A stretch of DNA of 64,000 bases from positions 2,423,316 through 2,487,315 of the forward strand of contig NC_031499.1 of the NCBI RefSeq assembly GCF_000237925.1. Direction: 5' to 3'. Numbering within the stretch: the first letter of the stretch is position 1; every line of letters starts with the position of its first letter. A program made the position numbers and the translations under genes. Source of the DNA: Schistosoma mansoni. Its lineage: Eukaryota; Platyhelminthes; Trematoda; Strigeidida; Schistosomatidae. The notes under the pieces were generated by a model. It saw only the letters and a program-made list of their open reading frames with translations, did not search any database and had not been told where the DNA came from. Of this stretch, positions 49,465 through 61,529 are shown piece after piece.

Positions 49465-49830
49465 AACAAAGATGGATAGTGGGTAGCAGTGGAATCCAGT
49501 TTGATGAGCGTTTCGTCCTATTTGGTACTCGTCAGCTGGATGTACCTGCATCTCAGATTTGATGTTCACTCTGGGACTCGAACCCAGTACCTTTCTCTTC
49601 TAACGCCATCGCGTTATCCACTCATCTACTGAGTCAAGATAGCCACTGGCTTGTGCGTCCTGGATTCCACTGCTAGCCAATATTCATCTGTGGTTATAAT
49701 GCTTGTAAATTAAGGCCATATCGAGGCGATACGCACAGTACGCACATATTTCAATGAGAGACTGATCAATCGCAATCCTAAATATAAAGGGAAGATTCAA
49801 ACAAACAATATCAAGTGAATTTTTGCAATA
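49465..49830 (-). mobile_element. Sm-alpha-type SINE, best-preserved tRNA-like head
   Basis: The minus strand has a perfect-looking B-box (GGTTCGAGTCC at about 49573-49583) and an A-box region 'gtagatgagtggataacgc'. The hammerhead core CUGACGA and GAAAC are intact (about 49500-49540). The stem III and cleavage-site part is replaced by 'gctcatcaaactgg', so the usual GUC is missing. Upstream head sequence continues to about 49830. Confidence 0.8.
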
Positions 49831-50574
49831 AGTTAAACAGATATGCGTTTTTCGTTTATACGATTTAGTGTTTTATTTCTAATGTGAAATTAAACTGTTT
49901 TGAAAATGAATATGGTGCTTAAAATAAGTGAAAACTCTTTAACTTAAGCTGAATAAAAATGACTTACTTCGAAACAGATGCTATCTTACGTTTTGAAGAA
50001 GGTGCCTTAAAAAAACGAGAAGTTGCAGTAATTCAGGGCAAGTAGTTGAGAAAAGAATTTACAGACCAAAAATCTCATATGTCCAGGGTTACGAAAACAT
50101 TTTCGCTCCGTCTAAATTTTTCCCTGATCTGTTATTGAGGTACATTTGATTGACATACCTTAACTTTCAACTCAAATATCAAGCCTATCAACTATCAGTT
50201 CAAACATCAAAAATTTATTCTGGAACTACAAGTAATCAAAGTTGATATATTATCCAAATAGTTATCGTATTAACTGTGCAGAAAATATTCGAGTTCCAGT
50301 TTTCCGAGGCATTTTTTCCAAAGTGCGAAAACAAAACGTTGTGAAATTGATAATGTCATGATTGAAGTTGCTAAAAAGTTATTTATAATATCAAGTGGTC
50401 AAGGACGTAGTCAAATTGATGATATTCAGCCCAACAGTTATCAATAGAATAAATATATTCTTTTTTCTTCCCTCACATTTATCATAAATATCAGCCCATT
50501 CTATGCAACAACAACTGACCACAGAGAAAACGCTACTCACACGTTTTATGACATTCCGAAAGAGTCAGGTCATC
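49831..50574. other. Non-coding palindrome outskirts
   Basis: Contains the block 50090-50165 matching 10795-10850 inversely. No gene. Confidence 0.45.
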
Positions 50575-50675
50575 GAAGATGGCAACGAACAATGTCCGGC
50601 ATGAGTATATTATTAGACGACATAGACTATGGATAGAGAACAGAGATGAGGAGATATTCTCAAATTTCTCTACTT
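50575..50675 (+). mobile_element. SR2-type LINE endonuclease fragment
   Basis: 'tatattattagacgacatag' corresponds to the IIGRHGLGER-encoding part of SR2 (about 56787-56815), followed by bases matching the ERFANL part. Short and diverged. Confidence 0.6.
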
Positions 50676-51335
50676 TCAACTAAATGATTCTAAGTGACAT
50701 TATATTCCCTGACAAACGCATACATAAATCTTCACGGATCTCGTCAGATCAAACTACACAAAACCAGATTTATCATGATTGCAAAAGCAAAATTTTCATA
50801 AAATCAGCGGGAAATGTCAAGGGAGCTGAGGTGCAGTATCATTGATTTTTCTTTTGTGGTACCGGGAAGAAACCTACCTTTTTTCTAGGAAAGGAAAGGG
50901 CTCGTAACATTTTTGGATCGAGAGTTTTCGTTCGGACAAACTATAAACAGTAACTGTGAAATACTTTCTGTGAATGACTCTCATACACATCATTTCTAGG
51001 CTGTCCAATCGTGCAAAAATAATGGTTAAGTGGTGTTTTATCAAACTGTGCACGGCCTAGTAGGGACTGTCTAGCGGATTTAAGTTAACGCATTTACAGT
51101 CATAATGTACTGATTCAGTCATAAGAGCGATAATATGCTGAAAATGCTCACCAACTGAGGGAAAGTATCCCGATATAATAAAGAGGTGAAAATTCAGCAT
51201 GCTATTTAAAGTGGCAGGTGAAGTCTTCAAATCTGTTGAAGGCTAGCATAAACAGATTACTGACAAACCGAAGGATGAAACGATATTTGTTGATAGATCC
51301 TCACTCAAATAAATATTTTGATGTGATTATGGATA
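50676..51335. other. Outer palindrome blocks, non-coding
   Basis: 50690-50860 and 51065-51180 match the left arm inversely (10080-10300 and 9430-9530). No gene. Confidence 0.5.
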
Positions 51336-51339
51336 ATAA

Positions 51340-51480
51340 ACTCGTCAACTATCCATCTTTGCTTATAATGCTTGTGAATTAAGTCTTTATAGAGGTAATA
51401 CGCACAGTATGCACATATGCCAATAAGAGACTGATCAATCGCAGTCCTAAACATAAATAGGAAGATTCCGATAAACATTA
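51340..51480 (-). mobile_element. Sm-alpha-type head fragment
   Basis: Matches 45785-45915 and 49690-49800: 'ctatccatctttgcttataa', 'acgcacagtatgcacatatg', 'agagactgatcaatcgcagt'. Only the head is present. Confidence 0.7.
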
Positions 51481-51834
51481 CCAGGCGAAGTTTCTTCATT
51501 ATTCAAAGAGAAATTCGACAATTTAGCCTCATTATAAAAACGATAGTATCAAATTATTATCTAGAACATTCCTAGACATATTCTATATATTCATCCTCAT
51601 ACTAATGAATAGAAACCAACTGAAGATGTTGGATAAAGCAAAAAAAAGAAACAAAACCTCATTGTCATATCCTAAGATCTTTTAATTCTATGTAACAATG
51701 GTGTAATATAATTAGACATTTACAAATTCCAACTAATTTGTTACTGCCTGACACCGAGAAAAATAGTTGTTTCTATGAAAAACCATTTTCATGCCAAGTT
51801 TTTTAATTAGATATAAGGTTGAGTTAACATGGTA

Positions 51835-51975
51835 CTTGCAAGTGGCCAACAGGAAACCCTGGACCTGGGTTTCGTGCTACTTGGCACTTGTCAGCAATGT
51901 GTACCTGTAATCTTGAGGGAACTGGTGCTCCTTGACGGATTCGATCCCGTGTCACTCAGCTTTACAGTTGAGTTG
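51835..51975 (-). mobile_element. Hammerhead SINE of a second subfamily
   Basis: The minus strand has a tRNA-like B-box region (gggatcgaatccgtc), then 'acattgctgacaagtgcc', 'aagtagcacgaaacccagg' and tccaggg. Stem II (GUGC with GCAC) is perfect and the cleavage triplet GUC is present. The core reads CUGACAA, one base off CUGANGA, so activity is doubtful. A relative lies at 6698-6870. Confidence 0.65.
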
Positions 51976-52334
51976 TTGGAAATAAAACGGAAGTGAATTC
52001 CAATCTTATCAAACAATAAGAATGTCGATATGAATGTACTTGAACTAAATTTAGCTTCATAGATCTTAAAGATTGTATTTTGAAAAGCAGATTTCCGTGA
52101 GAGAAAAAGTGTGCTATCAACCCATAACCTATGGTTATCATTTAAATGATTGTAGTCTAATCAAGAAATAGTGTATAAATGGAAAAATTCCTTAACTGTC
52201 TGGGTGTGACAAAAAGAAAACATCACATTATTAACCCTATTGTGATATATATTGCGCTTTTTAAATCAATGCAAACTTGTGCGTGAAACCATTATACAAA
52301 TAAATGCACTTGATATTGTTCACTAGAATCATCT

Positions 52335-52640
52335 CATTGATAGTTAGGACTTTAAATGATCAGTCTCTTGTTGGCATACGCGCATACTGTGATGATTGAT
52401 TTGATATTGCCGTAAGTTACAAGGTTTATAAGGAGTGATAGATAGTGGCTAGTAGTGGAATCTACGACGCGCTTTTCGTCCCTTTTGTGGCTCGCCAGTT
52501 GGATTTACCTGTGTCTCAGTGTTGATGTTCACTCTGGAACTCAAATACCATACCGTTGGCTTCAAACGCTATCGCGTTATCGACTAAGCTACTGAGTCCT
52601 GAAAGACATCTACCTGTGCAATCGGATAAACTTTTAGCTT
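52335..52640 (-). mobile_element. Sm-alpha-type SINE, decayed
   Basis: The minus strand reads 'aaatccaactggcgagccac', 'aaaagggacgaaaagcgcgt' and 'gattccactactagccac'. The core has CUGGCGA in place of CUGANGA, while the GUC cleavage triplet survives. The head remnant is at 52340-52400. Confidence 0.75.
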
Positions 52641-55600
52641 ACAGATGAATTTTAATTTAAGAAACGAATGATATCTACCACAAAGAAATCTTAATTTTGC
52701 AACTGATTTGACCACGGTGAAATCACAATCGTATAAACAAAGGAAAAGTACCGTTATGATGATCATAACATCAACAAGGTGATTTGCTTTGAATAAATGT
52801 TTCTTGGATACGTTCTCTTACAAACAACTTCCGACTTTAAGTTTGATTATTTGGATTAGATACTTTCAAAATTTACAATAATCTTTCTTCTCTCTAGTCA
52901 TTTACAGTAAAAAGAAAATATCCATTGAATCACAGAAAAAAAGATTCATTGACGACTCATTTTCTTATTTGTTTTATGAACAACTAAATACTGTAGTGAA
53001 TTAGGAAATGAGCGTCAAAGACCAACTCTAGTGGCTGATGATTCCATACACTCTCATTATGTCATAGAATTTAGTTCTCGAGGCAAGTACTCAACCTACA
53101 GACTACTTAATTTAATAAAATCTATTGATTAGTATTTACATTATCCATCGAATGCAGAAATGCTATAGTTGATTAATGATTTTGTTCGTTGATAATGACA
53201 TCATCTCTGTTGTATTTTAAACATAGTGATCGCGGATTGTGACGGGAATGAGTAGATTCCGCTGCTAAAGTTTGCCAACCTGTTGTTGTAAGTATGTATA
53301 AACAAGTGCAAAAAATTGACTTTTGTGACTGTTGTTTCTTTGAACGTAAAGTGTAATGGAATGACGTATCATAGAATGATGGTAATTATGATTACTATAA
53401 GATTAGAGCTTTTAAAGATTTTTCTATGAGCGTGTTAGGAAAGCTTGTTCATTTCACGTGGCAAACTTTTATGATCTTTGTCCAAAGGTTTCCTCTCTAA
53501 CCAATGAAAATATGATTCCTCTCGGTAAAGTAACGAGGTCATCACGTTTATTTTATCTATATCAGAGAACCGACGAATAATTTTCACCCTTCTCATATTA
53601 TGCAGGAGTGCACAATAAGTTTCGCGAAAGAGGCTTTGGTTACTAACCAGAAAAATTAAGCTTTGATGATGATTAACGTAAAAGTTAGTTCCACATTGTC
53701 CAACACACATCCATCCTCGAGTTTTTCTTGTAAGTGAGTGTGTTCAGGAGAGACGTAAGAGCCTTGACTCATTGTTGCATGTCCTATTGTTGCGGAGATG
53801 TCCCTAGATTTTTTTATTTTCCAGTGACTACATAAAATAGAGTGAATCTAACATGTTCATGTCAATACTCAAGTTTATTTCAAGACACGAAATATACGTC
53901 ATACTTAGTGCTCAAAAGATATTTAAAATTCAAAATGCGCTACTGAATATTGATGAGTAGCATGGGTTATTACATTAAAAAAGTAGGTAAGAGAGTAAAT
54001 AACAGCAGAATGAGCTTCACATTGATCAATAGGATATAGCAACACAGAGACAAAAGGACAAACATAGAAGGAATTAAATTCTCATGATGGAAAAAAGACA
54101 TAATTACTATGATATCCATTGCGTCGGTTACAACTTATCTGTTACTTCCTCCGTGCATACATCTTCTGTATCTAACTTCGAGAGATCATCCCACCATATA
54201 GAGTTATACATGCAGCACCGTTAATCCTTGACATTTCAATATTATTCCATCAACGATGGTTAGTATTTCTTGTCAAGCCACACTAACATATCAACGTGCA
54301 CATACTATTTGATGAGAACCCATGAATTTGAGTAAAAATAGATTATCCTCCATCAATCATTATTATCACATTGTCAAGTTCATGAAAGAGAAATAAGTTT
54401 ATGAATTTTAGTTAGTTAATAGTACTCCATGCAGTCCGCTTGCTGGCTGATATTTGCTCATGTGCTTATAGCTTTCTGGCCTGCGCTATTTGACAATAAT
54501 CTGTAGCTGCCGCTTTTCTTTGCCTTCTGATTTTATGCACCGTTAAGATTTGTATACAAACAGTTATCGGGGTGAACAATTAAAGAAGCACAGCACTACA
54601 AGAATTGATGATTCCGATGTGCGAAGATGCAACAGAATTAGCGATACCGTTAAGCGAATATAAACAAAAAATGGAACTGCCGACGACAAACCTAACTCAG
54701 TAGCCTACGTCGGCATCTCATACTTTCGACAAGCACACTCAGCGAAGCCTATGAAGCACGACATGGACATACTCGAATCACATTATCTTATCGATACTTT
54801 TTCCTCATGTCATTTCTGCTCATTGATCCATCTGACGGATTGTTCCATTATGATTTGAATAATTATCGTATGTTAATTATTACATTAATGTTATATTAAC
54901 ACATAACGTGGAATTATTATTTTTGTTCGTATTAACAGTAAATTATGACATTTACACAGTCAAATCACTCACCGAACAAATTATCGTTTTATGGACACCA
55001 CATGTTAGGACATTCGAAACTAGTGAACCATGCATTCTCACAAATTCTCAGTGTAAGCAGTCGAGCGAACCTCCTGCACGCTGATAACGGCATGGTCACA
55101 ACTTCCCAAACACTGGCGACGGTTAGCAACATTATCATAGACATAAGTTTGAAGTCATACTTCCGATAGTAAGAACTTATGTTCTCGATATGCAACTAAT
55201 GTTCACTCATCTCATTGATACGCGACAATAGTCAACCTCGTCAACGACAACCTGAACCGAACTTACGTAAGTTTTGTTTCACGATGATCTCTACTTTAAT
55301 GTTTATACACAAATCAAGTAGTCGACAGCGCATTATCAGCTGATTAGTAATGATTGTGTTTCATATTATCTATTCATTCACATGTATAACTGAATGCTGC
55401 ATCATCCATTACCCATGAACACTATTCGATTACTGCAATTATTATTCTATTTTCATTGCACTGTGTACCAGAACATAGAGTTTAGAGCTAGTCTCTCAAT
55501 GATACACTCTTGTTCGTGACATTCAAGTCAGTCTCACTCGCTGTGATCGACAATCGTAGGTATTGGTATTTTTATCGTACTTTAGTACGGTCTCGTAACA

Positions 55601-56080
55601 AACGAGGTTAGCGCATATCCCTATAACTACACAATCCACGCTAGGCTTCATAACCGAAAAAGGAATACGACCCCGCATACCACTATCCTGTTGCTCTGGT
55701 CATTCTAATAATACATATTTAACGATAACCCATCACGAATGACAGCGTACACTGACTTTGCATTTTGTGATCATTATCAATAGAAGTATAGCAACGAATA
55801 TCACCCGTTTATGCAGTCATCATCGTGAGGCTAGATTTTTTTTAACCCACAAAAACTCCAGTTATGTAGATTCGAATTCACTCGTCGGTAATCGACGCTA
55901 TTCACTCTACTGCGACTTATTTCAACATCTTCATATTTCACTGTTCTTTATCCTCATATATAGACGGCACCACAGACTAATTTCTGTGATATTCTACCCA
56001 ACTTATTTCATTGATCTATTTCACTGTCATACCTTTAAAAAGTTTATCACTCTATTTTTACGATAAGCTCTTCTAGGGTT
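52641..56080. other. Unassigned non-coding DNA
   Basis: No exon recognised. 54945-56080 is somewhat GC-richer and has longer open frames (54945-55169, 55758-56066), hinting at an old mobile element or decayed gene, but no protein signature was seen. Confidence 0.4.
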
Positions 56081-56084
56081 ACTG

Positions 56085-58495
56085 CCGGTCAAAAGCCCCG
56101 GTAAAAGAGAAGGGTTGGATATGAGGTCAGCAAACTGATCCCGTGGAAGATGGCATTGCTAAAAACGCCGGCCAGATTAAACAATTTAAACTGTTTAAAC
56201 TCTGCCCTGGGAGTTGAATGATAAATTATGAAGCCTCAGCATGAAAGTTGAGATTTTTCGGAAGTCACAAGGCTAATGACCTTTCCTACAACCAGAACAA
56301 AAATTTCTATAGGTATATGGAACGTCTTGACAATGTGGGAGAGCGAGAAGACCAGTCAAACAGCAATGGAAATGAGGAGATACAACTTGGCAGTACTCGG
56401 AATCAGCGAAACTCATTGGACACAAGCTGGGCAGCATGGGCTAGATACGGGAAAGATGCTGCTGTACTCTGGTCTTGAAGAAGAAAATGCTCCACACACT
56501 CAGGGAGTTGCTCTAATGCTGTTCAGAGAAGCACGAAATGCACTTGTAGGATTGGAGTTTCATGGATCCAGGATAATCGAGGCACCATTGGAAACAAGAA
56601 GAGGGCGATCACAATGAATGTTATCCAATGTTATGCACCCACCAATGATAGCAACGACGAAGATAAAGATCAGTTCTATGAAAGGCTGCAATCAATTATA
56701 GCTAAGTGCTCAAGTAAGGACATCACCATCTTGATGGAAGATCTAAATGCTAAGGTCGGAGTGGATAACACATGATATGAAGATATAATTGGACGACATG
56801 GACTAGGAGAGAGAAATGCAAATGTTGAGAGGTTTGCAAATCTATGTGTATTCAACAAATTGGTTATAAGCGACACAATATTTCCACACAAATGCATGCA
56901 AAAAGCTAGATGGACCTCGCTGGACCACACCACAGAGAACCAGATAGATCATATTTGTATCAACAAAAAGTTCCGAAGGACTATGGAAGATGTGAGGACC
57001 CGGAGAGGAGCTGACATATCTTTAGATCACCAACTGGTTGTGTCCGAGATGAAACTGAAGCTAAAGAAAGACTGGACAACTGTACAAACAGCACTACAAG
57101 GGTTCAATACAGCCTTCTTTGGAGGTACTAACAAACTCAAGGAATTCAAAATAACTCTCAACAACAGTTTCCAAGCTTTACAGGATCTACTGAAAGAACA
57201 AGGACAACTGGACAAAGATCAAAGAAGCACTAACTTCAACATGTCAGGAGGTCCTGGGTCAGAAGAAGCATCATCTTAAGGTGTGGATCTCTATGTGAAA
57301 CCTGATCAAGATTCAAGAGAGAAAGAACAAGAAGACAGCAATTAGCAACAGTCGAACTAGAGCAGAGAAAGTGAAGGCACAAGCAGAGTATGCAGAAGCA
57401 AACAAGGATTTGAAGAAGAGCATTAAAGTCGACAAGCAGAAATACATGGGCGAACTAGCAGCGACGGCAGAAAAAGCTGCAAGGAAGAGGAACATGAACC
57501 AACTATATGATACAACGAAGAAACTAGGATGGAGATATAGCAAACCGGAGATACTCGTCAAGGACAAAGAAAAAAAACAATCAAGGAGATTCAAGAACAG
57601 AGAATAAGACGAGCAGAATACTTCCAAGAACTGCTGAATAGGCCAGCTCCATTGAACCCACCGGACATAGAAGCAGTACACACTGACCTTCCTATAGATG
57701 TCACTCCACCAACGATCGAAGAAGTTAATCACAAGTGGGAAAGCGGCAGGACCTGACAATATACCAGCTGAAGTACGAAAGTCAGACACTGAAGTAACTG
57801 CAAACATGTTTCATCTTCTATTCAAGAAGGTTTGTGAGGAGGAACAAGTGCCAGCGGACTGGAGAGAAGGATACCTCATCAAGATACCAAAGAAAAGAGA
57901 TCTGAGCATACGCATCAGGTTTTGTCTGTACCAGGAGGAGTTTTCAACAGAGTGTTGTTGAACCGGATGAAAGCCGCAGACGACACTCAACTTCCAGATG
58001 AATATGCTAGATTCCGTAAGAATCGATCATGCACAGATCATATGGTGACACTACGGACAATCGAGCAACAATCCCTTGAGTGTAACTCGTAACTATACGT
58101 CAAAATCATTGACTATGAGAAGGCGTATGACAGTGTGGACCGGAGAACATTACGGATACTTCTCCGACACGATAGAGTTTCTGAGGAGATTGTCAACATG
58201 ATCCGGAACTCATAAGATGGACTACAGTGAAGAGTCGTGCATGGAGGACAGCTGACAGATTCATTTCCACTAAAGAACGGAGTCAGAAAACGTTGTCTCC
58301 CCCTCCCTCCTCTTCATTCTGGTGACTGACTAGATAAAAGGAAGACCAAATAACCCATTACCCTGGAAAATAGAAGCAGATGAATAACAACTGAAAAGAA
58401 CTGGAAAGGATTTCCCAGAACAGATTCGGATGGTGAATGCTGGTGTGCGGCCTATGCTCTTCCATCTAGGGTAACTGGCGTAAGTAAATAGGTAA
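56085..58495 (+). mobile_element. SR2 (RTE-clade) LINE, internally deleted and broken
   Basis: The order runs from a 5' leader (56085-56275), through endonuclease (SIGIWNVLTMWESEK at 56307, GISETHWTQ, CYAPTND, DLNAKVG, DHICI, SLDHQLVV) and linker (VDKQKYMGELAATAEKAA at 57430), to the start of reverse transcriptase (KAAGPDNIPAEV at 57740; IDYEKAYDSVD at 58110, motif A). After about 58335 the sequence jumps to the extreme C-terminus (GRPNNPLPWKIEADE), so the catalytic YADD region and most of the RT are deleted. Several frame changes and stops also split the coding region. The tail ends 'gtaagtaaataggtaagta', typical of SR2. It cannot move by itself. Confidence 0.93.
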
Positions 58496-58499
58496 GTAG

Positions 58500-59155
58500 C
58501 ATTGCAAACTGTTTAGAAGTTTCATCTCGTGTAAACTGAAGTTTATTGATTATCAAAGTGTTACTTAATAATTAGTCTCAAATAAAAAAACAGTTACTGG
58601 AAACAAAATCAACCATGTAAAATCAATCAATCAATCAACTGACAACTTATTGATCATCAAATTCAATCCAAGTCTTATCTATCATCAATCTACAAATTAT
58701 CATTTTATTTAACTGACAGCAATACATTTTTTTTTAAAAAAAAAAAGCCAAATTCTTCTCTATCAATTCTAATTACATTTGTACCATTTTTAATCAATAA
58801 TTAATCAAATATCTAGTTACTATAGCAACTACTAGTAGTAAAAAAAAAATTAAACTAATCAAATGATTATAGTTAATTGATACAAATTTTGATTGTATGA
58901 AAAAATGTCAAGATTATTGATTTCTAAAAATAAGTTTAATCAACTTAAATGTAACTTTCATGAATCATTCCTATTTGGTTAATAATAGAAAGATTAAAAG
59001 ATATTTCTTATATAAAGTTAATAATCATATGACATACTTCAAATAAATTACTTATAAACAATGATGGTCTAGTTGAATGTCTAATCTATCTGTTCTTGTC
59101 TTTTCAATAAGTTATCTGGGTTTTTTTTGTGGTTGTTTTAACAGATCATCATGTC
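58500..59155. other. AT-rich non-coding DNA
   Basis: Contains a short (aatc)n tract near 58622, and T- and A-runs near 58728-58745. No gene. Confidence 0.6.
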
Positions 59156-59159
59156 TATT

Positions 59160-59455
59160 CATTGCATTGTAGTGTGAATTACTGATATCCACATAAGTAG
59201 TATATGGAGATGATCAAGCTTTGAATGTATTTCAGTAGAAGATCGATAAGGAGAGAACGGGAATAGTTATAATTAGGAGACTATGGATAGATATTTGCAG
59301 AAGGAACAGTCAAATTGAGACAATTGATTGTTATTTTGCAAATTAACTGTTCACTGTACGGTTCTTATATTTTAATAAGATGTTCTGTATTGTTGTGCTA
59401 AAATACATTTGATTGTCCCCCACTCGTGTTCTTGTTCACTACAACACAATCTATT
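59160..59455 (+). repeat. Dispersed repeat of unknown class, copy 2
   Basis: Relative of 1548-1862 and 62805-62945 (shared 'tactgatatccacata', 'agtagtatatgg', 'tgtcccccactcgtg'). Confidence 0.6.
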
Positions 59456-59599
59456 TAGGACATTTTGGTATAAAAGTTACAAAAATTTGCAATTAGAGAC
59501 ATCGTGGTGACTGGTAATGGGCATTAGAAAAAAATGAAAATTATTGAGATGTCGATTCGTGAACTGTGTACATCTAACTGGCAATTACGCAGTATTTCA

Positions 59600-59735
59600 A
59601 AATTTTATCATTTGTGAATCACAGAGGTCATTTGATGAAGAAGATTACAAGGATTCGTTTTACAGTTTCAAGTTGTCATTATTATAATAGGAATAAAATA
59701 AATCGTGTAAATATAATGTATAACGGGAGAATTTT
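59600..59735 (+). repeat. Inverted repeat 3, left arm
   Basis: Matches the reverse complement of 61105-61235: 'catttgatgaagaag', 'gtttcaagttgtca', 'taataggaataaaataaat'. Some mismatches throughout. Confidence 0.75.
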
Positions 59736-59739
59736 GCCT

Positions 59740-60710
59740 CGTTCATGGAGATGATAATTATAATAACTTTTTGACAATATAAGATGTAATGGAAAGGGGT
59801 TCTGTGAACGTAATTTTGATGAGAGATAACTGTATAGGATACAAACACAAAAGGAATCGGGGAAATAAGAGGTATATACTAACCGGTTTGGGTATCTGGT
59901 TATTTAGTCTTGAATCAAGTTTTACACAGAAGTTGAACACACCTCTCCTCCTTTTAGATGCATTCATAAGATTTGATTCAGCGGATCCAGATTGATCCAG
60001 CTAAGTAGAAGAGCCGTAGATTGATTGGGACGTGATGCAAGACAGTCAAAACTTCATAGGTTTCGATATTATATTTACCATCTACTAAGAGAGAAATGAT
60101 GACATCGATAATATATTTCGTGGCTAGTTTTCCTAACAGTTCACAAACAGGCAATGATAAAGACCTCTGAGTATGACCAATTTAACCAGCTCCAGAGGAG
60201 CAGTTTAATTAGAATACACACATGAAACAGTACATCATCGGTATGGTAACATATCCTTCATTCGTTGTGCAAGGACTGGTTTGGTTGTGAAGAATATATT
60301 CAACTTGGAGGTTTATAATATCTTTTCGGCAGATGTTTTGAGTCGACGAGTTGATATATCACCCACTATTCCCCAATAAAATCGAGTCTTAAATAAAGAG
60401 TTTTCTTACTAACTGTATCTGTGTTTGGTCTATTTTTTCGTTCTAATAGATAGATGTTTGAGGAAATTATCTGTACGACCGTTATTTCGTGATGCGTTCT
60501 TCAATTTGTGTATTTCATCATCTACACTATCGTCAGAACATAATAGTCTTATTCTGTGGTTGAGACATTTGACCAAATTTATTTTTCACTGAAGAGCTGT
60601 AAAGTTATCAAGATTGGTATACCGACCAATCCATGTATTCTTTCTCAATAAATTTCTCCTCGTCTGGCCTTAATTATTTCTACTAAACTGAAATCCTGAA
60701 GATTAACGGA
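59740..60710. other. Unassigned non-coding DNA inside inverted repeat 3
   Basis: No gene recognised; the open frame at 59789-59995 has no known signature. Confidence 0.45.
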
Positions 60711-60711
60711 A

Positions 60712-60880
60712 ACGAGGAAAGCCAAAGAACATACTGCACCAAGAATTAGAAGCTGACCTCGAAATGATGAATAGCAACTGCCAAAACTGGAAAGGATTTA
60801 TCATGACAAAGTTGGATGGAGGATGTTAAGCGGTGGCCTACACTCCTCTACGAAGGTAAGTGAGTAAGTTTCATCTTTCT
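60712..60880 (+). mobile_element. SR2 3' end fragment
   Basis: Reads as PKNILHQELEADLEMMNSNC, matching the SR2 C-terminus. It is followed by 'ggcctacactcctctacgaa' and 'ggtaagtgagtaag', the typical 3' end. A 5'-truncated insertion. Confidence 0.8.
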
Positions 60881-60894
60881 AGAAAGCAGAACAT

Positions 60895-60940
60895 CAAGTA
60901 ACAACACGCTGTTATCAACAACACGCTGTTATCATTCTCC
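60895..60940 (+). repeat. Short tandem duplication
   Basis: 'aacaacacgctgttatc' is repeated twice in a row. Each unit contains an inverted core. Confidence 0.8.
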
Positions 60941-61104
60941 TCTTAGCTTGGGAATGTAATACCTGATTGAATGTTATTGAAACTGTTTGATAGCTCGTTG
61001 TTGTTAATACCTTTATCACAAGAGGTTATTGTGTCATCCATTTATCGACAGCGATAAGGTAGCGTGTTTTATAAAGGTCAATATTACACTCAAACAAACC
61101 CATG

Positions 61105-61235
61105 AACGAGACATGATATTTACACAATTTATTTTATTCCTATTATATTATTGACAACTTGAAACTTTAAAACGAACCATTGTAACCTTCTTCATCAAAT
61201 GACTTTTGTGATTTACAAATGATACAATTATGAAA
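61105..61235 (-). repeat. Inverted repeat 3, right arm
   Basis: Partner of 59600-59735. Confidence 0.75.
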
Positions 61236-61404
61236 TATATTCATATCGGAACAGATGTGGAATATCACCATTTTTAACAAATGAGATTGTAAATTTCACT
61301 GACGTATGTTTTATTTTGACTTTTGTAAATAGAAAAAATAAACACAGTACTTATGGACTTGAAACTGTAGAGACTAATGAAGAAATAATTGAGATCATGA
61401 GTCA

Positions 61405-61529
61405 ATTGAAGCTAGACCACCATGGAAAACCTGGAAGCACTGGACGGCCGGTTCGTTTTATTATGGGACTCCTCAGCAGTGCGCATCCACGATCCCGCCT
61501 CACGAGATTCGAATCCAGCACATTAACAC
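61405..61529 (-). mobile_element. Hammerhead SINE, partial, inverted copy
   Basis: The minus strand carries the B-box-like 'ggattcgaatctcgtgag', then 'gatgcgcactgctgaggagt' and 'gaaccggccgtccagtgc'. Stem II is disrupted and GAAAC is changed to GAACC. It lies head to head with the next copy. Confidence 0.8.

Larger units (their letters stand above)
36225..51220 (-). repeat. Right arm of giant inverted duplication
   Basis: Reverse-complement partner of 9430-31640; block correspondences are given in that entry. Right-specific insertions include the Sm-alpha cluster at 45340-45930, extra DNA at about 36520-37480 and at 40080-40690. An outer trace of the match may continue to about 51610. Confidence 0.9.

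Noticed and set aside
54945-56080. GC-richer region considered as an old retroelement end
   Set aside because: No protein signature, terminal repeat or primer-binding site could be recognised; left as unassigned.
57313-57807. Minus-strand frame of 164 codons
   Set aside because: Antisense shadow of the SR2 linker and RT region.
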